NCBI GenBank assembly: GCA_902778255.1
Contig: CACYXD010000015.1
Coordinates: 1-64,000 of the forward strand
Length of the DNA stretch: 64,000 bases
Direction: 5' to 3'
Source of the DNA: an uncultured Prevotellaceae bacterium
GTDB taxonomy: Bacteria > Bacteroidota > Bacteroidia > Bacteroidales > Bacteroidaceae
The notes under the pieces were generated by a model. The model was not told where the DNA came from. It saw nothing but the letters and a program-made list of their open reading frames with translations, and did no database searches. The position numbers and the translations under genes were made by a program. Positions 14,446 through 23,160 of this stretch are shown here, piece after piece; positions within the stretch are counted from its first letter, which is position 1; every line of letters starts with the position of its first letter.

Positions 14446-16533
14446 ATGAAACGTACATTATTATATTTTGCTTGCATACTAGCATCTGTTACGATGCAAG
14501 CCCAAAAGGAAGCCAACGAATACATTCCTTTGGTAGAGATGGGCAAACAGTGGCATGTGGTTCGGTCTGGTTTCGGCCAAGGCTATCATTTTATCCGATA
14601 TATGCTGACGAATGATAAAGTGGAAAAGTCTGGAAAGACCTATATAAAGATGTCTCGGAGTGAGGATGATTTGGCAGAAGTCTATGATACAGGACTTCTG
14701 CGTGAGGAAGGACGCAAGGTGTATTACTTCGGCTCTGATATGCAAAAGGAGTTTCTGATGTTCGACTATTCTTTAAAGGAAGGCGACACCTATGAAACTT
14801 ATTCGTATGATGAGCAGAAAAAGGTAACATACAAGGTGCTGTCTGTTGGCGATTATAGGGAAGGCCCTAAAGTTACACGCTACGAATATGACGAGAAGGC
14901 AGACAGCATGAACATTCGCCAACGCTTTTTACAGAAATGGACAGTATGTCGTACAGACAACGAGTCAACTCAAAAAACATGGATAGAGGGAATTGGTTCT
15001 CCAGAAAGTCCTTTAGCTAACCTCTACGATGCACGTCCCGTATCTTCCCAAGATTACTTGGCTTATGTAGAAAATCTCAAAGGCGACCTTTATCTGCCTT
15101 TCTCATTCTATGATATGTTCGGATTCGTTCATGGAAACAACATGCCCACGGGAAAAGCAGACTCTTCGGAAGGTGAAAGACATCATAAGCTCATCTACGA
15201 ACAGGAAGATAATCGCCTGCATGTCTATGGAGATGCGTTTACCCAATGCGGACCAAATAACTATGCCTACTTTATCGAGGAACTAACAGATGACCCATTG
15301 GTACGCAAACTTCATTTCGAAATACAGGGAATAGAGCCGCTTGCAGATTGTATGTCACTACATCCGACAGACTTCTATGTCTATGGTTTTGACCCAAATA
15401 TAAGCTACATCGTTGTAGACAATCTAGGAGAAGAGCATCCCGTTGTCAACAAGACGCCACAGATAGCTTATCGTCCGTTCATCGAAGATAATAAGGTATG
15501 GAAAGTAGGTGCTCTAAACACTGGTAATCCTGTTCAACAGGTTGAGTACCTCTACTTTGATGGAGACACTATCATCGACGGAAAGACATGCAAGCAAATG
15601 ATGAGTCAGCGGTATGTCAGCCCAGAGCAACCGGATTATGATATGACAACATCATATCCCATTCTAAGCTATGTGGGAGCATGGTACGAAGAGGCCCAGA
15701 AAGTGTATACCTATAATGCGGCAAACAAGCAGTTCCAACTCATGTACGACTTCTCCCTCGATGCATACGACACCCTGCAGATAAATAATGATTTCATAAA
15801 TTACATACTTAGCCCAAAGAAAACAGGAGGGATAAAAGGTTTCAAGGGCGTATATAGAGATGTCGAGATGCGTACAGACAAAGGACAACGCACTGGCAAT
15901 ACCTCGTGGTTGGAAGGAATAGGAGATTTCGGCGGCCCGATATACGGTCTCTCTTACGGGGAAGAAAGTCGTGAATGGTTCCTAATGTCATGTTCTGTTG
16001 GTGATGAGGTTATCTACCTCAACGATGAGTATGAGGATGGAGCTACTCTTATGCCTGCAGGAGCCTATAGAACCCGTTTCGATTTTACCCATACTATCAA
16101 GACAAAGCCCCGCGTATCGGATATGGAAGGCCCCACAATCTATGGTGAATACAGCGGTCTGCTGTTGGGAATTAATCTTGAAGCACTTGACGATGCTTAT
16201 CTGGTAAGCATTACCAGAGGGAACAGCAACATCGTCTACGAGAAGGCCATCAACGCAGGTAGCACCGTAGCCCTTAGCATTGACATCTCTTCCTATCCCA
16301 AAGACCGTTACACCGTAACTGTGGAGAATAGCCAGGAATCCTTCACTGGCGAGTTCGAAACACAAACGACAACAGGAATCAGCGAAGCTTTACGTCTTAA
16401 CAGAAATGAAGGAATAAGCAGCCACAACATCTATAACCTTCAAGGCCAGCGACTCAATTCCTTGCAGAGGGGCTTGAATATCGTAAATGGGAAAAAGGTG
16501 TATGTTAAGAATCAGAATCAGCAGGGACGCTAA
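14446..16533 (+). CDS. Large secreted protein with C-terminal sorting-like domain
   Basis: The 695-residue protein starts with a signal peptide ending about MQAQ (residue 20). It contains repeated segments of about 50-60 residues (FLQKWTVCRTDNES / WIEGIGSPESPL and TSWLEGIGDFGGPIYGL), indicating two copies of one unit. The C-terminus IYNLQGQRLNSLQRGLNIV followed by NGKKVYVK is the typical Prevotella type IX-like C-terminal signal, so export to the surface or milieu is likely. No enzymatic motif is recognised. It directly follows the TPR/HTH gene by 12 nt. Confidence 0.7.
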   Translation: MKRTLLYFACILASVTMQAQKEANEYIPLVEMGKQWHVVRSGFGQGYHFIRYMLTNDKVEKSGKTYIKMSRSEDDLAEVYDTGLLREEGRKVYYFGSDMQKEFLMFDYSLKEGDTYETYSYDEQKKVTYKVLSVGDYREGPKVTRYEYDEKADSMNIRQRFLQKWTVCRTDNESTQKTWIEGIGSPESPLANLYDARPVSSQDYLAYVENLKGDLYLPFSFYDMFGFVHGNNMPTGKADSSEGERHHKLIYEQEDNRLHVYGDAFTQCGPNNYAYFIEELTDDPLVRKLHFEIQGIEPLADCMSLHPTDFYVYGFDPNISYIVVDNLGEEHPVVNKTPQIAYRPFIEDNKVWKVGALNTGNPVQQVEYLYFDGDTIIDGKTCKQMMSQRYVSPEQPDYDMTTSYPILSYVGAWYEEAQKVYTYNAANKQFQLMYDFSLDAYDTLQINNDFINYILSPKKTGGIKGFKGVYRDVEMRTDKGQRTGNTSWLEGIGDFGGPIYGLSYGEESREWFLMSCSVGDEVIYLNDEYEDGATLMPAGAYRTRFDFTHTIKTKPRVSDMEGPTIYGEYSGLLLGINLEALDDAYLVSITRGNSNIVYEKAINAGSTVALSIDISSYPKDRYTVTVENSQESFTGEFETQTTTGISEALRLNRNEGISSHNIYNLQGQRLNSLQRGLNIVNGKKVYVKNQNQQGR

Positions 16534-16580
16534 ATTAACTCTATTCCCTAATAAATATTATGTATTTATAATTTAAAGTG

Positions 16581-16588
16581 TACCTTTG
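16581..16588 (+). promoter_or_regulatory. -7 box of the first BspA-like gene
   Basis: TACCTTTG, about 30 nt before the chosen start codon. Confidence 0.6.
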
Positions 16589-16618
16589 CACTATCAAAGC
16601 AATTAAAACAATATGGTC

Positions 16619-17743
16619 ATGAAAAAAAACATAGGAACTTTTATGGGTACTAATAAGACTCACGCGAATCCTCACTTCGTGCTGTGTGAAATATGGAATG
16701 TAAAAAGAATCCTTTCGTTATTTGTATGCATATTCTTTGGCAGCATCTTATTTGCCCAAAATGAAGAACCTGGATTGCCTGATCCTCCACCAGCGGTGAC
16801 TATAGACGGATTACTGTATAAATTGTATGAAGATTCACACACAGCAATGATTGCTAATGTGAATAGTTGGGAGGGAGAATTGGAAATACCCGAACAGGTA
16901 ATGTATGACAAGCAGACATATACAGTGAACAAGATTGAATGGCTTGCTTTTGACTTGTGCGAGACGCTGACCAAGGTGAAGATTCCCAAAACAGTGACAG
17001 ATATACAGCATTATGCTGGTCATGATGCCTGCAAGAATCCTTTTAGAGGATGTACTAGTTTAGAGACAATTGAAGTTGACGAAGAAAATCCCAGTATGTG
17101 TTCGATTGATGGAGTCCTGTTCAGCAAGGACAAATCCAAACTTTATTGCTATCCTGCAGGAGCAAAAGCGAAGTCATATAATGTACCTAAAGAGGTGACA
17201 TGGATTGGTGGCGAGGCATTTGCACGTAATTTGTATCTTTGTACCGTTGAAATGCCTAATAGTGTCACTTTCATGGGCTATGGAGTTTTCAGTGGTTGCC
17301 GTAATCTAGAGTCAGTGAGGCTTTCGGAAAACCTCAAATACTTAGACGCTTATACATTCGATAATTGTGAAAGCCTACACGTCCTAGATATACCAAAGAA
17401 TGTGAGTGGATTTGCAGAAAGTGTATTTCGATGGACTCATCTTGATGCATTGGTCGTCAGAGGCACTTTCCCTGCGACTCTACGTAGTGACACCTTTTAT
17501 TTTGTAGATGATTCCATGATTATTTACGCCCAATCGTCAGAGGTTGCAAAGTTTAAGAAGGTGTTTTCTGGCAAAGTACTATCGTTGGAGGATTATGAGG
17601 ATGGAATTAAGACTGGGATTATTGCCCCACGATCTATAGCATCTCTAATAAACCACTCTCTCTTCGACCTCTCGGGCCGTTGCCTCTCAGCTCCGCCTAC
17701 GAAAGGACTCTATATCAAGAACGGGAAGATTGTGGTGAAATAA
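16619..17743 (+). CDS. BspA-type leucine-rich repeat surface protein
   Basis: The mature part consists of BspA/Treponema-type LRR units (LRR_5), for example AFDLCETLTKVKIPKTVTDI, CTSLETIEVDEENPSMCSID and FDNCESLHVLDIPKNV. It ends in a short sorting-like tail (LFDLSGRCLSAPPTKGLYIK then NGKIVVK). Proteins of this class are exported and often bind host or microbial surfaces. The signal peptide is KRILSLFVCIFFGSILFAQ. The preceding 30 residues are unusual, so the true start could be 16619 (ATG AAA) or a GTG near 16683; I chose 16619 as downstream of the promoter. It is similar in layout to 17875-19215 and probably arose by duplication. Confidence 0.78.
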   Translation: MKKNIGTFMGTNKTHANPHFVLCEIWNVKRILSLFVCIFFGSILFAQNEEPGLPDPPPAVTIDGLLYKLYEDSHTAMIANVNSWEGELEIPEQVMYDKQTYTVNKIEWLAFDLCETLTKVKIPKTVTDIQHYAGHDACKNPFRGCTSLETIEVDEENPSMCSIDGVLFSKDKSKLYCYPAGAKAKSYNVPKEVTWIGGEAFARNLYLCTVEMPNSVTFMGYGVFSGCRNLESVRLSENLKYLDAYTFDNCESLHVLDIPKNVSGFAESVFRWTHLDALVVRGTFPATLRSDTFYFVDDSMIIYAQSSEVAKFKKVFSGKVLSLEDYEDGIKTGIIAPRSIASLINHSLFDLSGRCLSAPPTKGLYIKNGKIVVK

Positions 17744-17780
17744 GGAGGCCTGAAGCTATAGAGATCGGATTAGTGTGGAC

Positions 17781-17845
17781 GGTTCTGAATGATTACTTTT
17801 CCCAATAAATATTTGGAAGTAATTGTAATTTTGACTATCTTTGCG
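17781..17845 (+). promoter_or_regulatory. Promoter module A (shared with 20484-20548)
   Basis: A 65-nt stretch from GGTTCTGAATGATTA to TATCTTTGCG is near-identical to the one upstream of 20581-21270. It contains TTTG, a 20-nt spacer and TATCTTTG. Confidence 0.75.
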
Positions 17846-17874
17846 AAATAATTTTACACTAAAAACAAAAAGCT

Positions 17875-19215
17875 ATGAGAAAACGCGATTTGTTTATTAT
17901 GATGCTACTTTCTCTGCTCACATGGCAGAGCACGGTAAAAGCACAGACACGCAGCTTAACTGTTTCTGATATCTATAAAAGCCCTTGCTTGACAAATACC
18001 CGTTCAGCAGAAATCAAAAGTGTACCAACGATTATCTTGAAGAAAGAGGGCGACAGCTTACGAATTGAGTTATATAGAATTGTAGCCAACTGCGGTACCA
18101 GATACTTTAAAATAGCTGCTGATATGAGCGAAGGCAAAGAAGGCTCGCCTAATAGTCTTAGTGTGAGCGTAAAGCCTTTTACTCCCATGGAAGCCGATTG
18201 TACGTGTGACTTTAATGTCTCGTACACGTTACATGGGATAGAGGATAACCGTTTCTATCTAACTTGCTGGTGGTACGACAACCTAGTGGAACTAAAGGAC
18301 GGAGAGCCCCTCGTGTTGGAGCGTATTGTGGAGAAGGTTACTATTGATGGCTTAAAATACTACCTCATCAAAACGATGCAACAAGCCATACTCGAATCGA
18401 ACAAATGTGAGGGTGAACTTCGCATACCTGCAGAAGTAGAATACAATGGGACGGTTTACCCTGTAACCGGCTTATTTAGGTATGCTTTCTGTCATAGTGA
18501 GAATATGACAAAGGTCTTTATCCCAAAGACCGTCAAGAATCTGGAGTATTCTTCTGGGGAGACCATTCATTTCAATCCATTTAACAAATGTGCCAATTTG
18601 GAGTCGATAGAGGTAGACGAGGAAAATCCTTACTTGTGCTCCGTAGATGGTGTATTGATGAACAAGGAAAAGACTGTGATTGTCAAATATCCCGAAGGTG
18701 CTAAACAATCTTCCTACATTATGCCACAAAGTGTAACGCAGATACAAGATTGTGCATTCGCCGATAATGTATATCTGAAGTCATTGAGTATATCTCCTAA
18801 TGTTTACAGGATTGGCATCTATGCTTTTTATGGTTACAAAAACATGACGACATTAGACATACCAGAGAGTGTACATATCATAAATAGCGGCGAATATAGT
18901 AGTGCTTTTTGTGAAAGTAAATTTGACTCATTGATTATTAGAGGAATTATAGATCCTGAGTATATGACTGCAGGCCTGTTCTATGGACTTGATACACAGA
19001 CAAAAATCTATGTGCAACCATCGGAAGTTGAGAAGTTCCAAAAGATTTATAAGGGTAAGGTTTATCCACTATTACCATCAGGCGAGCCTACGGGAATCAG
19101 AGAACATGACAAACCTTCTCCTGCAACAGAAACATTCGACCTTCTGGGACGCAGTATGAAAGACAAGTCACATAAAGGTGTATATATTCAGAAAGGAAAG
19201 AAAGTGGTGAAGTAG
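17875..19215 (+). CDS. BspA-type leucine-rich repeat surface protein
   Basis: The 446-residue protein has a signal peptide (STVKAQ near residue 24) and a unique N-terminal domain of about 140 residues (VPTIILKKEGDSLRIELYRI; YTLHGIEDNRFYLTCWWYD). BspA-like LRR units follow from about residue 150 (MTKVFIPKTVKNLEY, CANLESIEVDEENPYLCSVD, MTTLDIPESVHII). The C-terminus (FDLLGRSMKDKSHKGVYIQ, then KGKKVVK) is a sorting-like tail. The block around IEVDEENP...CSVDGVL is nearly the same as in 16619-17743, supporting a duplication. It is driven by the promoter module at 17781-17845. Confidence 0.8.
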   Translation: MRKRDLFIMMLLSLLTWQSTVKAQTRSLTVSDIYKSPCLTNTRSAEIKSVPTIILKKEGDSLRIELYRIVANCGTRYFKIAADMSEGKEGSPNSLSVSVKPFTPMEADCTCDFNVSYTLHGIEDNRFYLTCWWYDNLVELKDGEPLVLERIVEKVTIDGLKYYLIKTMQQAILESNKCEGELRIPAEVEYNGTVYPVTGLFRYAFCHSENMTKVFIPKTVKNLEYSSGETIHFNPFNKCANLESIEVDEENPYLCSVDGVLMNKEKTVIVKYPEGAKQSSYIMPQSVTQIQDCAFADNVYLKSLSISPNVYRIGIYAFYGYKNMTTLDIPESVHIINSGEYSSAFCESKFDSLIIRGIIDPEYMTAGLFYGLDTQTKIYVQPSEVEKFQKIYKGKVYPLLPSGEPTGIREHDKPSPATETFDLLGRSMKDKSHKGVYIQKGKKVVK

Positions 19216-19283
19216 TCTTAGTGATGACAGAGGGACTGGAGAGAGAAACCTCTTCCTTATAATCAAGAATCGACAGTCTCGTA

Positions 19284-19309
19284 AGAGATCATGGGGACCC
19301 ATGATCTCT
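19284..19309. repeat. Perfect REP-type palindrome
   Basis: AGAGATCATGGG and CCCATGATCTCT pair perfectly around a GA dinucleotide. The GATCATGGGGAC core is that of the RAYT element ends. It lies between the LRR gene and the lipoprotein gene. Confidence 0.8.
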
Positions 19310-19363
19310 AAGTCTTTTGTCGTTATTTATAAAAGCAATAACTAGAATAAAACATATTAAGTT

Positions 19364-19837
19364 ATGAAACATTTGACTTCGTGTTTTTTAATATTAATTG
19401 TAATAGTTTCTTCGTTCTCTTCATGTTTCCCTCTTCATGAGGATGAAGATCATCATTTCATAATATATTTCGAGAATTTATGGAATAAGTCTATCGTGAT
19501 AAATTACCATATAGATTGGCATTGGTATGATGATCCTTTTGAAGCATATTCCGATTCCCTTTTCTTTAAAGAAAAACCATTATCAGAGGGATTGATACAA
19601 TATGAGATAAAACCAGGAGGTATTGATAGTAAACTTATGAAATTTAATGACTATTATGAGATTGCTCTCGAAGATAAAGATTCCGTTGTCATATATGTAT
19701 TCGATGCAGAACAGCCAGACAAGAAAGATTCTGAGTGCTTCCTTGTCCGATATCATCTGTCAAAAGAGGATCTTCAAAAGGTTAACTTTCACATATCTTT
19801 TCCTCCAACAGAGGCTATGGAAGGATCATGGGGATAG
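19364..19837 (+). CDS. Small lipoprotein, paralogue of 12269-12742
   Basis: The product (157 residues) has a lipobox (FSSC, Cys21) and shares LHEDEDHHF, IDWHWYDDPF and the identical C-terminal block KKDSECFLVRYHLSKEDLQK with the paralogue. Its final residues EGSWG and the stop codon come from the REP sequence GGATCATGGGGATAG at the left end of a deleted RAYT element. The native C-terminus has therefore probably been replaced. The function is unknown; presence in an area with an Rhs-type domain makes an immunity role possible. Confidence 0.65.
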   Translation: MKHLTSCFLILIVIVSSFSSCFPLHEDEDHHFIIYFENLWNKSIVINYHIDWHWYDDPFEAYSDSLFFKEKPLSEGLIQYEIKPGGIDSKLMKFNDYYEIALEDKDSVVIYVFDAEQPDKKDSECFLVRYHLSKEDLQKVNFHISFPPTEAMEGSWG

Positions 19838-19990
19838 GTCTTTGATTCATAGACAATAAAAAGGGAGAAATCTCATTCCTAAAGTATAATTAATTGGTTA
19901 TGCCAAGGAAGGAAAGGCAACAGAGCAGTACAGGCATCTATCACGTCATGCTACGTGGTTGGGCGAATCAAAGACCTGTCCCCCTGATCT
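19823..19990. mobile_element. Non-autonomous RAYT element (internally deleted copy 2)
   Basis: The left end GGATCATGGGGATAGGTC and the right end GAATCAAAGACCTGTCCCCC flank a fragment that keeps about 20 N-terminal RAYT codons (MPRKERQQSSTGIYHVMLRG). These differ from the full copy at 9155, so it derives from a different RAYT lineage. The deletion joins the coding start directly to the right end. Confidence 0.85.
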
Positions 19991-20003
19991 CTAGAATTAT
20001 AAT

Positions 20004-20474
20004 ATGAATTCATTTTACAAGTTTTGTAGGTTCTTAGTAGTAACGTCTACCATTATATATGTATCATCTTCATGTCTATTTCTTGGTGATGTAATACATG
20101 TTGTAAAATTCAAGAATTGCACGAACGATACATTATTAGTATGTGCTTCTCATCATGATTGTATAGATAGTGTTGCCTTACTATTATCTTCACTTTACGG
20201 GTTTGATAATGACATACTCGATTCTACAGGGATTTTTCTATGGGATAGAACAGCTGTTAAAGATTATGACTTAATATATCCTGATTCTATATGCGCGACT
20301 ACTGCGGAAGCCTTATTCTCCAATCAAGACACTTGCTATTTCTTTTTAGTCAGATGGAATGATGCAAAGAATTATTCTTGGGATGGGATCCGTGCGAAGA
20401 AACTATATAAGAAATGGATTACAACAAAAAATAAGGATGGAGATTGCGACAGAAATATAAGGTATGACTATTAG
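20004..20474 (+). CDS. Small lipoprotein of unknown function
   Basis: The 156-residue product has a signal segment ending in a lipobox (YVSSSC, Cys24). The mature domain starts FKNCTNDTLLVCASHHDCID and contains the segment YDLIYPDSICATTAEALF. These resemble, weakly, the NTSNDSILIYLARG segment and proline/aspartate layout of 10583-11194, suggesting the same loose lipoprotein group. It follows the deleted RAYT element by 13 nt and may use a promoter inside or upstream of it. No family is recognised. Confidence 0.6.
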   Translation: MNSFYKFCRFLVVTSTIIYVSSSCLFLGDVIHVVKFKNCTNDTLLVCASHHDCIDSVALLLSSLYGFDNDILDSTGIFLWDRTAVKDYDLIYPDSICATTAEALFSNQDTCYFFLVRWNDAKNYSWDGIRAKKLYKKWITTKNKDGDCDRNIRYDY

Positions 20475-20483
20475 CAATCGGTG

Positions 20484-20548
20484 GGTTCTGAATGATTATT
20501 TTTCTCAATAATTATTTGGCGAATATTACAATATTGACTATCTTTGCG
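20484..20548 (+). promoter_or_regulatory. Promoter module B (copy of 17781-17845)
   Basis: This 65-nt stretch matches the module upstream of the LRR gene, with TTTG, a 20-nt spacer and TATCTTTG (20539-20546). Confidence 0.75.
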
Positions 20549-20580
20549 GTATTGTTTGATAATTAAAATTAGGAACAATC

Positions 20581-21270
20581 ATGAAGAATGTGTTTAAGAA
20601 GGTTATAGTTGTGGCTATATTGCTTTGGGGCTCGTTTCCTATAGAGGCGATTGCTTCGCAGAGGAACGGACAAGAAGATGTGGAAACAGATACGACCCAA
20701 GTAAAATGCAAATTCTGCTATAATGACGGTCAACTTATTGGTGGCAATTGGATACTGCTTGACAGTATTATTGTTACTAAGTTGTACTCTAACACGTCTT
20801 TCTTCGGATATGTTTTTTCATCACCCAACAAACAAGTTACGAAGATACTTAAAGAAGATGCACTTTATGTCAGCTACAATGATACACTATACATAAATTG
20901 CCACGTTGCAATGGATGAAACTTTAAATTGTTATTCCAAGGCATATCTTGGGAAATATGATTTGGTGTTTTTTGCAAGTAAAAACGTAGCGAACAAGGGT
21001 GTTGTTGCAGCTTCTGCCGTTGGTTTTGGTTTAATTGGAGGCACTATGGCTTTCGCTGCATCTAACATAACGAGTCAAGCATCCTCAGAGAAGCCTTATT
21101 TCTGGGATATGAGACAAGGCTTTCCTATCTCTATAGACCCCAAATACATGAAAGATCTTTTGTCTAAAAAGAAATTCTTGCTTAAAGAATATAAAAACGA
21201 GAGTAAACATGATAAGAAGAAGCCAGAGGTTGTCATGAAATATTTGCAAAAGATACATATCCTAAAGTGA
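20581..21270 (+). CDS. Hypothetical exported protein
   Basis: This 229-residue protein has an N-terminal signal segment (about 1-26, IEAIAS), a beta-rich middle (LIGGNWILLDSIIVTKLYSN), and a small glycine/alanine-rich hydrophobic segment near residues 143-165 (VVAASAVGFGLIGGTMAFAA) that may be a membrane hairpin. The basic C-terminus is lysine-rich. No family is recognised with confidence. It shares its 65-nt promoter module with the LRR gene 17875-19215, so the two may be co-regulated. Confidence 0.6.
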   Translation: MKNVFKKVIVVAILLWGSFPIEAIASQRNGQEDVETDTTQVKCKFCYNDGQLIGGNWILLDSIIVTKLYSNTSFFGYVFSSPNKQVTKILKEDALYVSYNDTLYINCHVAMDETLNCYSKAYLGKYDLVFFASKNVANKGVVAASAVGFGLIGGTMAFAASNITSQASSEKPYFWDMRQGFPISIDPKYMKDLLSKKKFLLKEYKNESKHDKKKPEVVMKYLQKIHILK

Positions 21271-21284
21271 GATTTTTGTGGAAG

Positions 21285-21316
21285 GGATCATGGGGACACA
21301 CCTGTCCCCCTGATCC
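21285..21316. repeat. Minimal RAYT-end palindrome
   Basis: GGATCATGGGGACA (21285-21298) and TGTCCCCCTGATCC (21303-21316) face each other with only four nt between them. This is what remains if everything between the element tips is deleted. Confidence 0.75.
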
Positions 21317-21318
21317 AT

Positions 21319-21388
21319 GAAACTATCAGTTTCTGCCATTGAAACTGTCAGTTCCAAGGCGTGGTACTGATGTGAAACAGCCTGTTTC
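21319..21388. repeat. GAAAC-N5-GTTTC palindromes with 22-nt spacing
   Basis: GAAACTATCAGTTTC (21319), GAAACTGTCAGTTCC (21341) and GAAACAGCCTGTTTC (21374). The first two start exactly 22 nt apart and the third a further 33 nt on. Confidence 0.7.
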
Positions 21389-21472
21389 TTCAGTGATTCA
21401 AAAAATAATTTCCGGATATTCCCCCTTTTACTATCATTTTTATTACTTTTGCATCCAAAATAAGGAACTATT

Positions 21473-22456
21473 ATGATACAAGCCATGATACGACTGAGCC
21501 GCTGGCTCGCTGGCAATGCCTCGCTATTTATTATCGCCATTGCCATACTGACCTTCTTTCTGCCTGAACTCTTCGTGTGGGTGAGAGGCACCACGCAGAC
21601 CGTCATTCTTGGCATTATCATGCTGACGATGGGACTAACGCTGACTACTGATGACTTCCGCATACTAGCCCGCAGACCTCTGGATATTCTTTTAGGTACG
21701 TGCGCACAATTTCTCATCATGCCATGCGTCGCCTATCTGTTAACACGAGTGTTTCATCTGGAGCCAGCCTTAGCATTGGGCATATTGCTGGTGGGGTGCT
21801 GTCCTGGTGGCGTGTCGAGCAACATCATGTCGTATCTCTGTCATGGTGATGTGGCCTTCTCGGTGGGCATGACCTGCGCTTCTACCCTACTCGCCCCCGT
21901 CATGACACCCATGTTGATGCAACTCACGGCTGGAGAGATTATTGAAATAGATGCCATCGGCATGTTCCTGAATATTCTGATCGTGACGATTATCCCTGTT
22001 GGAATCGGCTGTTTCCTGAATTACACTTATTCCAAGAACAAGCATTTCCCTACCATACAAAGCCTGATGCCTGGCCTCAGTGTGATCAGTCTGGCTTGCA
22101 TCGTAGGTGGGGTTATTTCAACAGTACACGATGACTTGATAGCTCGCGGGCTGTGGCTCTTCCTATGGACCTTTGCGGTGGTGTTCTGTCACAACACGCT
22201 GGGCTATATCCTCGGCTATACGGCAGGTCGCATAGCTGGCTTTAATCAAGCTAAGAAGCGCACCATCAGTATTGAGGTGGGTATGCAGAATGCGGGACTT
22301 GCCACAGTTCTTGCCGGCAACTTCTTCGCCGCCCAGCCACTGGCCGTACTACCTTGTGCCATCAGTTGCGCCTGGCATAGTATCAGTGGCACCATACTGG
22401 CTGGCATCTTCCTCCGTTTTGATAAGAAAACGATCAAAGTCCTTGTAGATCGTTAA
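21473..22456 (+). CDS. BASS-family (bile acid:sodium symporter-like) transporter
   Basis: The 327-residue protein has about ten hydrophobic segments and the family signature GCCPGGVSSNIMSYL (about 103-117), plus the second conserved region EVGMQNAGLATVLA (about 263-276). BASS members carry bile salts or organic anions with sodium; in free-living bacteria the substrate is usually unknown. The -7 box TACTTTTG (21444-21451) gives a 20-nt leader before ATG 21473. It is monocistronic or followed by the YdcF gene 48 nt on. Confidence 0.88.
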   Translation: MIQAMIRLSRWLAGNASLFIIAIAILTFFLPELFVWVRGTTQTVILGIIMLTMGLTLTTDDFRILARRPLDILLGTCAQFLIMPCVAYLLTRVFHLEPALALGILLVGCCPGGVSSNIMSYLCHGDVAFSVGMTCASTLLAPVMTPMLMQLTAGEIIEIDAIGMFLNILIVTIIPVGIGCFLNYTYSKNKHFPTIQSLMPGLSVISLACIVGGVISTVHDDLIARGLWLFLWTFAVVFCHNTLGYILGYTAGRIAGFNQAKKRTISIEVGMQNAGLATVLAGNFFAAQPLAVLPCAISCAWHSISGTILAGIFLRFDKKTIKVLVDR

Positions 22457-22503
22457 GAATTTCTCACAGCGGACAGCAGGGACAGGTGGGAAAGAAAGCA
22501 AGC

Positions 22504-23160
22504 ATGAAAAAGAGAGTAATAAGAATTTGTGCGTGGATTATTGGCGTTTTTGCTGTTGTATGTCTGGCGTTGATGCTGATATGCAATCAGATTGTGGTGC
22601 ACAATGCTGAAGGCAAGGTATTCTCTGACATCGACAGCATAAAGTATAATAAAGTGGGGTTGTTGTTAGGGACGACTCCAAAAGCGAGGATTGACAGGAT
22701 TACGAACTACTTCTTTATCTATCGCATCGATGCGGCAGAGCAGTTGTATAAGGCTGGGAAGATTGAGCAGATTCTAATCAGTGGTGATGAGCATAGTCTG
22801 GATGGTGTCAACGAAACAGAATGCATGAGAGATTCGTTGGTGGCGCGAGGAGTTCCTGCGAATGCAATCATTCTAGATGGTAAGGGCTACAGGACGATTT
22901 GTTCTGTTATCAATGCCAACAAGGTGTATGGTCTGAAGAGTTTTACTATTATCTCGCAGCAGTTCCACAACGAGCGGGCCATCTATCAGGCAGAGCACCT
23001 TGGTTTGGATGTGGAGAACATTCAGGCATATAACGCTAAGGAGCCAAAATCAGCGCGAGCATATCTTACCACGATTCGTGAATACTTTGCGAGGGTGAAG
23101 TTGTTCATCGATTTATTCACTTACGACGATAAAATGAAAACACCTAACCACCTACCATAA
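22504..23160 (+). CDS. YdcF/SanA-family (DUF218) envelope protein
   Basis: The protein has one N-terminal transmembrane helix (about 8-28) and an extracytoplasmic DUF218 domain with VGLLLGTTPKARID, EQILISGDE, GVPANAIILDGKGYRTICSV and IISQQFHNERAIY. SanA/ElyC relatives support envelope integrity or polysaccharide metabolism. I chose ATG 22504 over the GTG at 22486 because of the typical MKKR start. The last residues TPNHLP and the stop codon are encoded by a GGTAGGTG-type repeat (23138-23160) that continues downstream, so the native C-terminus may have been changed. Confidence 0.85.
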   Translation: MKKRVIRICAWIIGVFAVVCLALMLICNQIVVHNAEGKVFSDIDSIKYNKVGLLLGTTPKARIDRITNYFFIYRIDAAEQLYKAGKIEQILISGDEHSLDGVNETECMRDSLVARGVPANAIILDGKGYRTICSVINANKVYGLKSFTIISQQFHNERAIYQAEHLGLDVENIQAYNAKEPKSARAYLTTIREYFARVKLFIDLFTYDDKMKTPNHLP

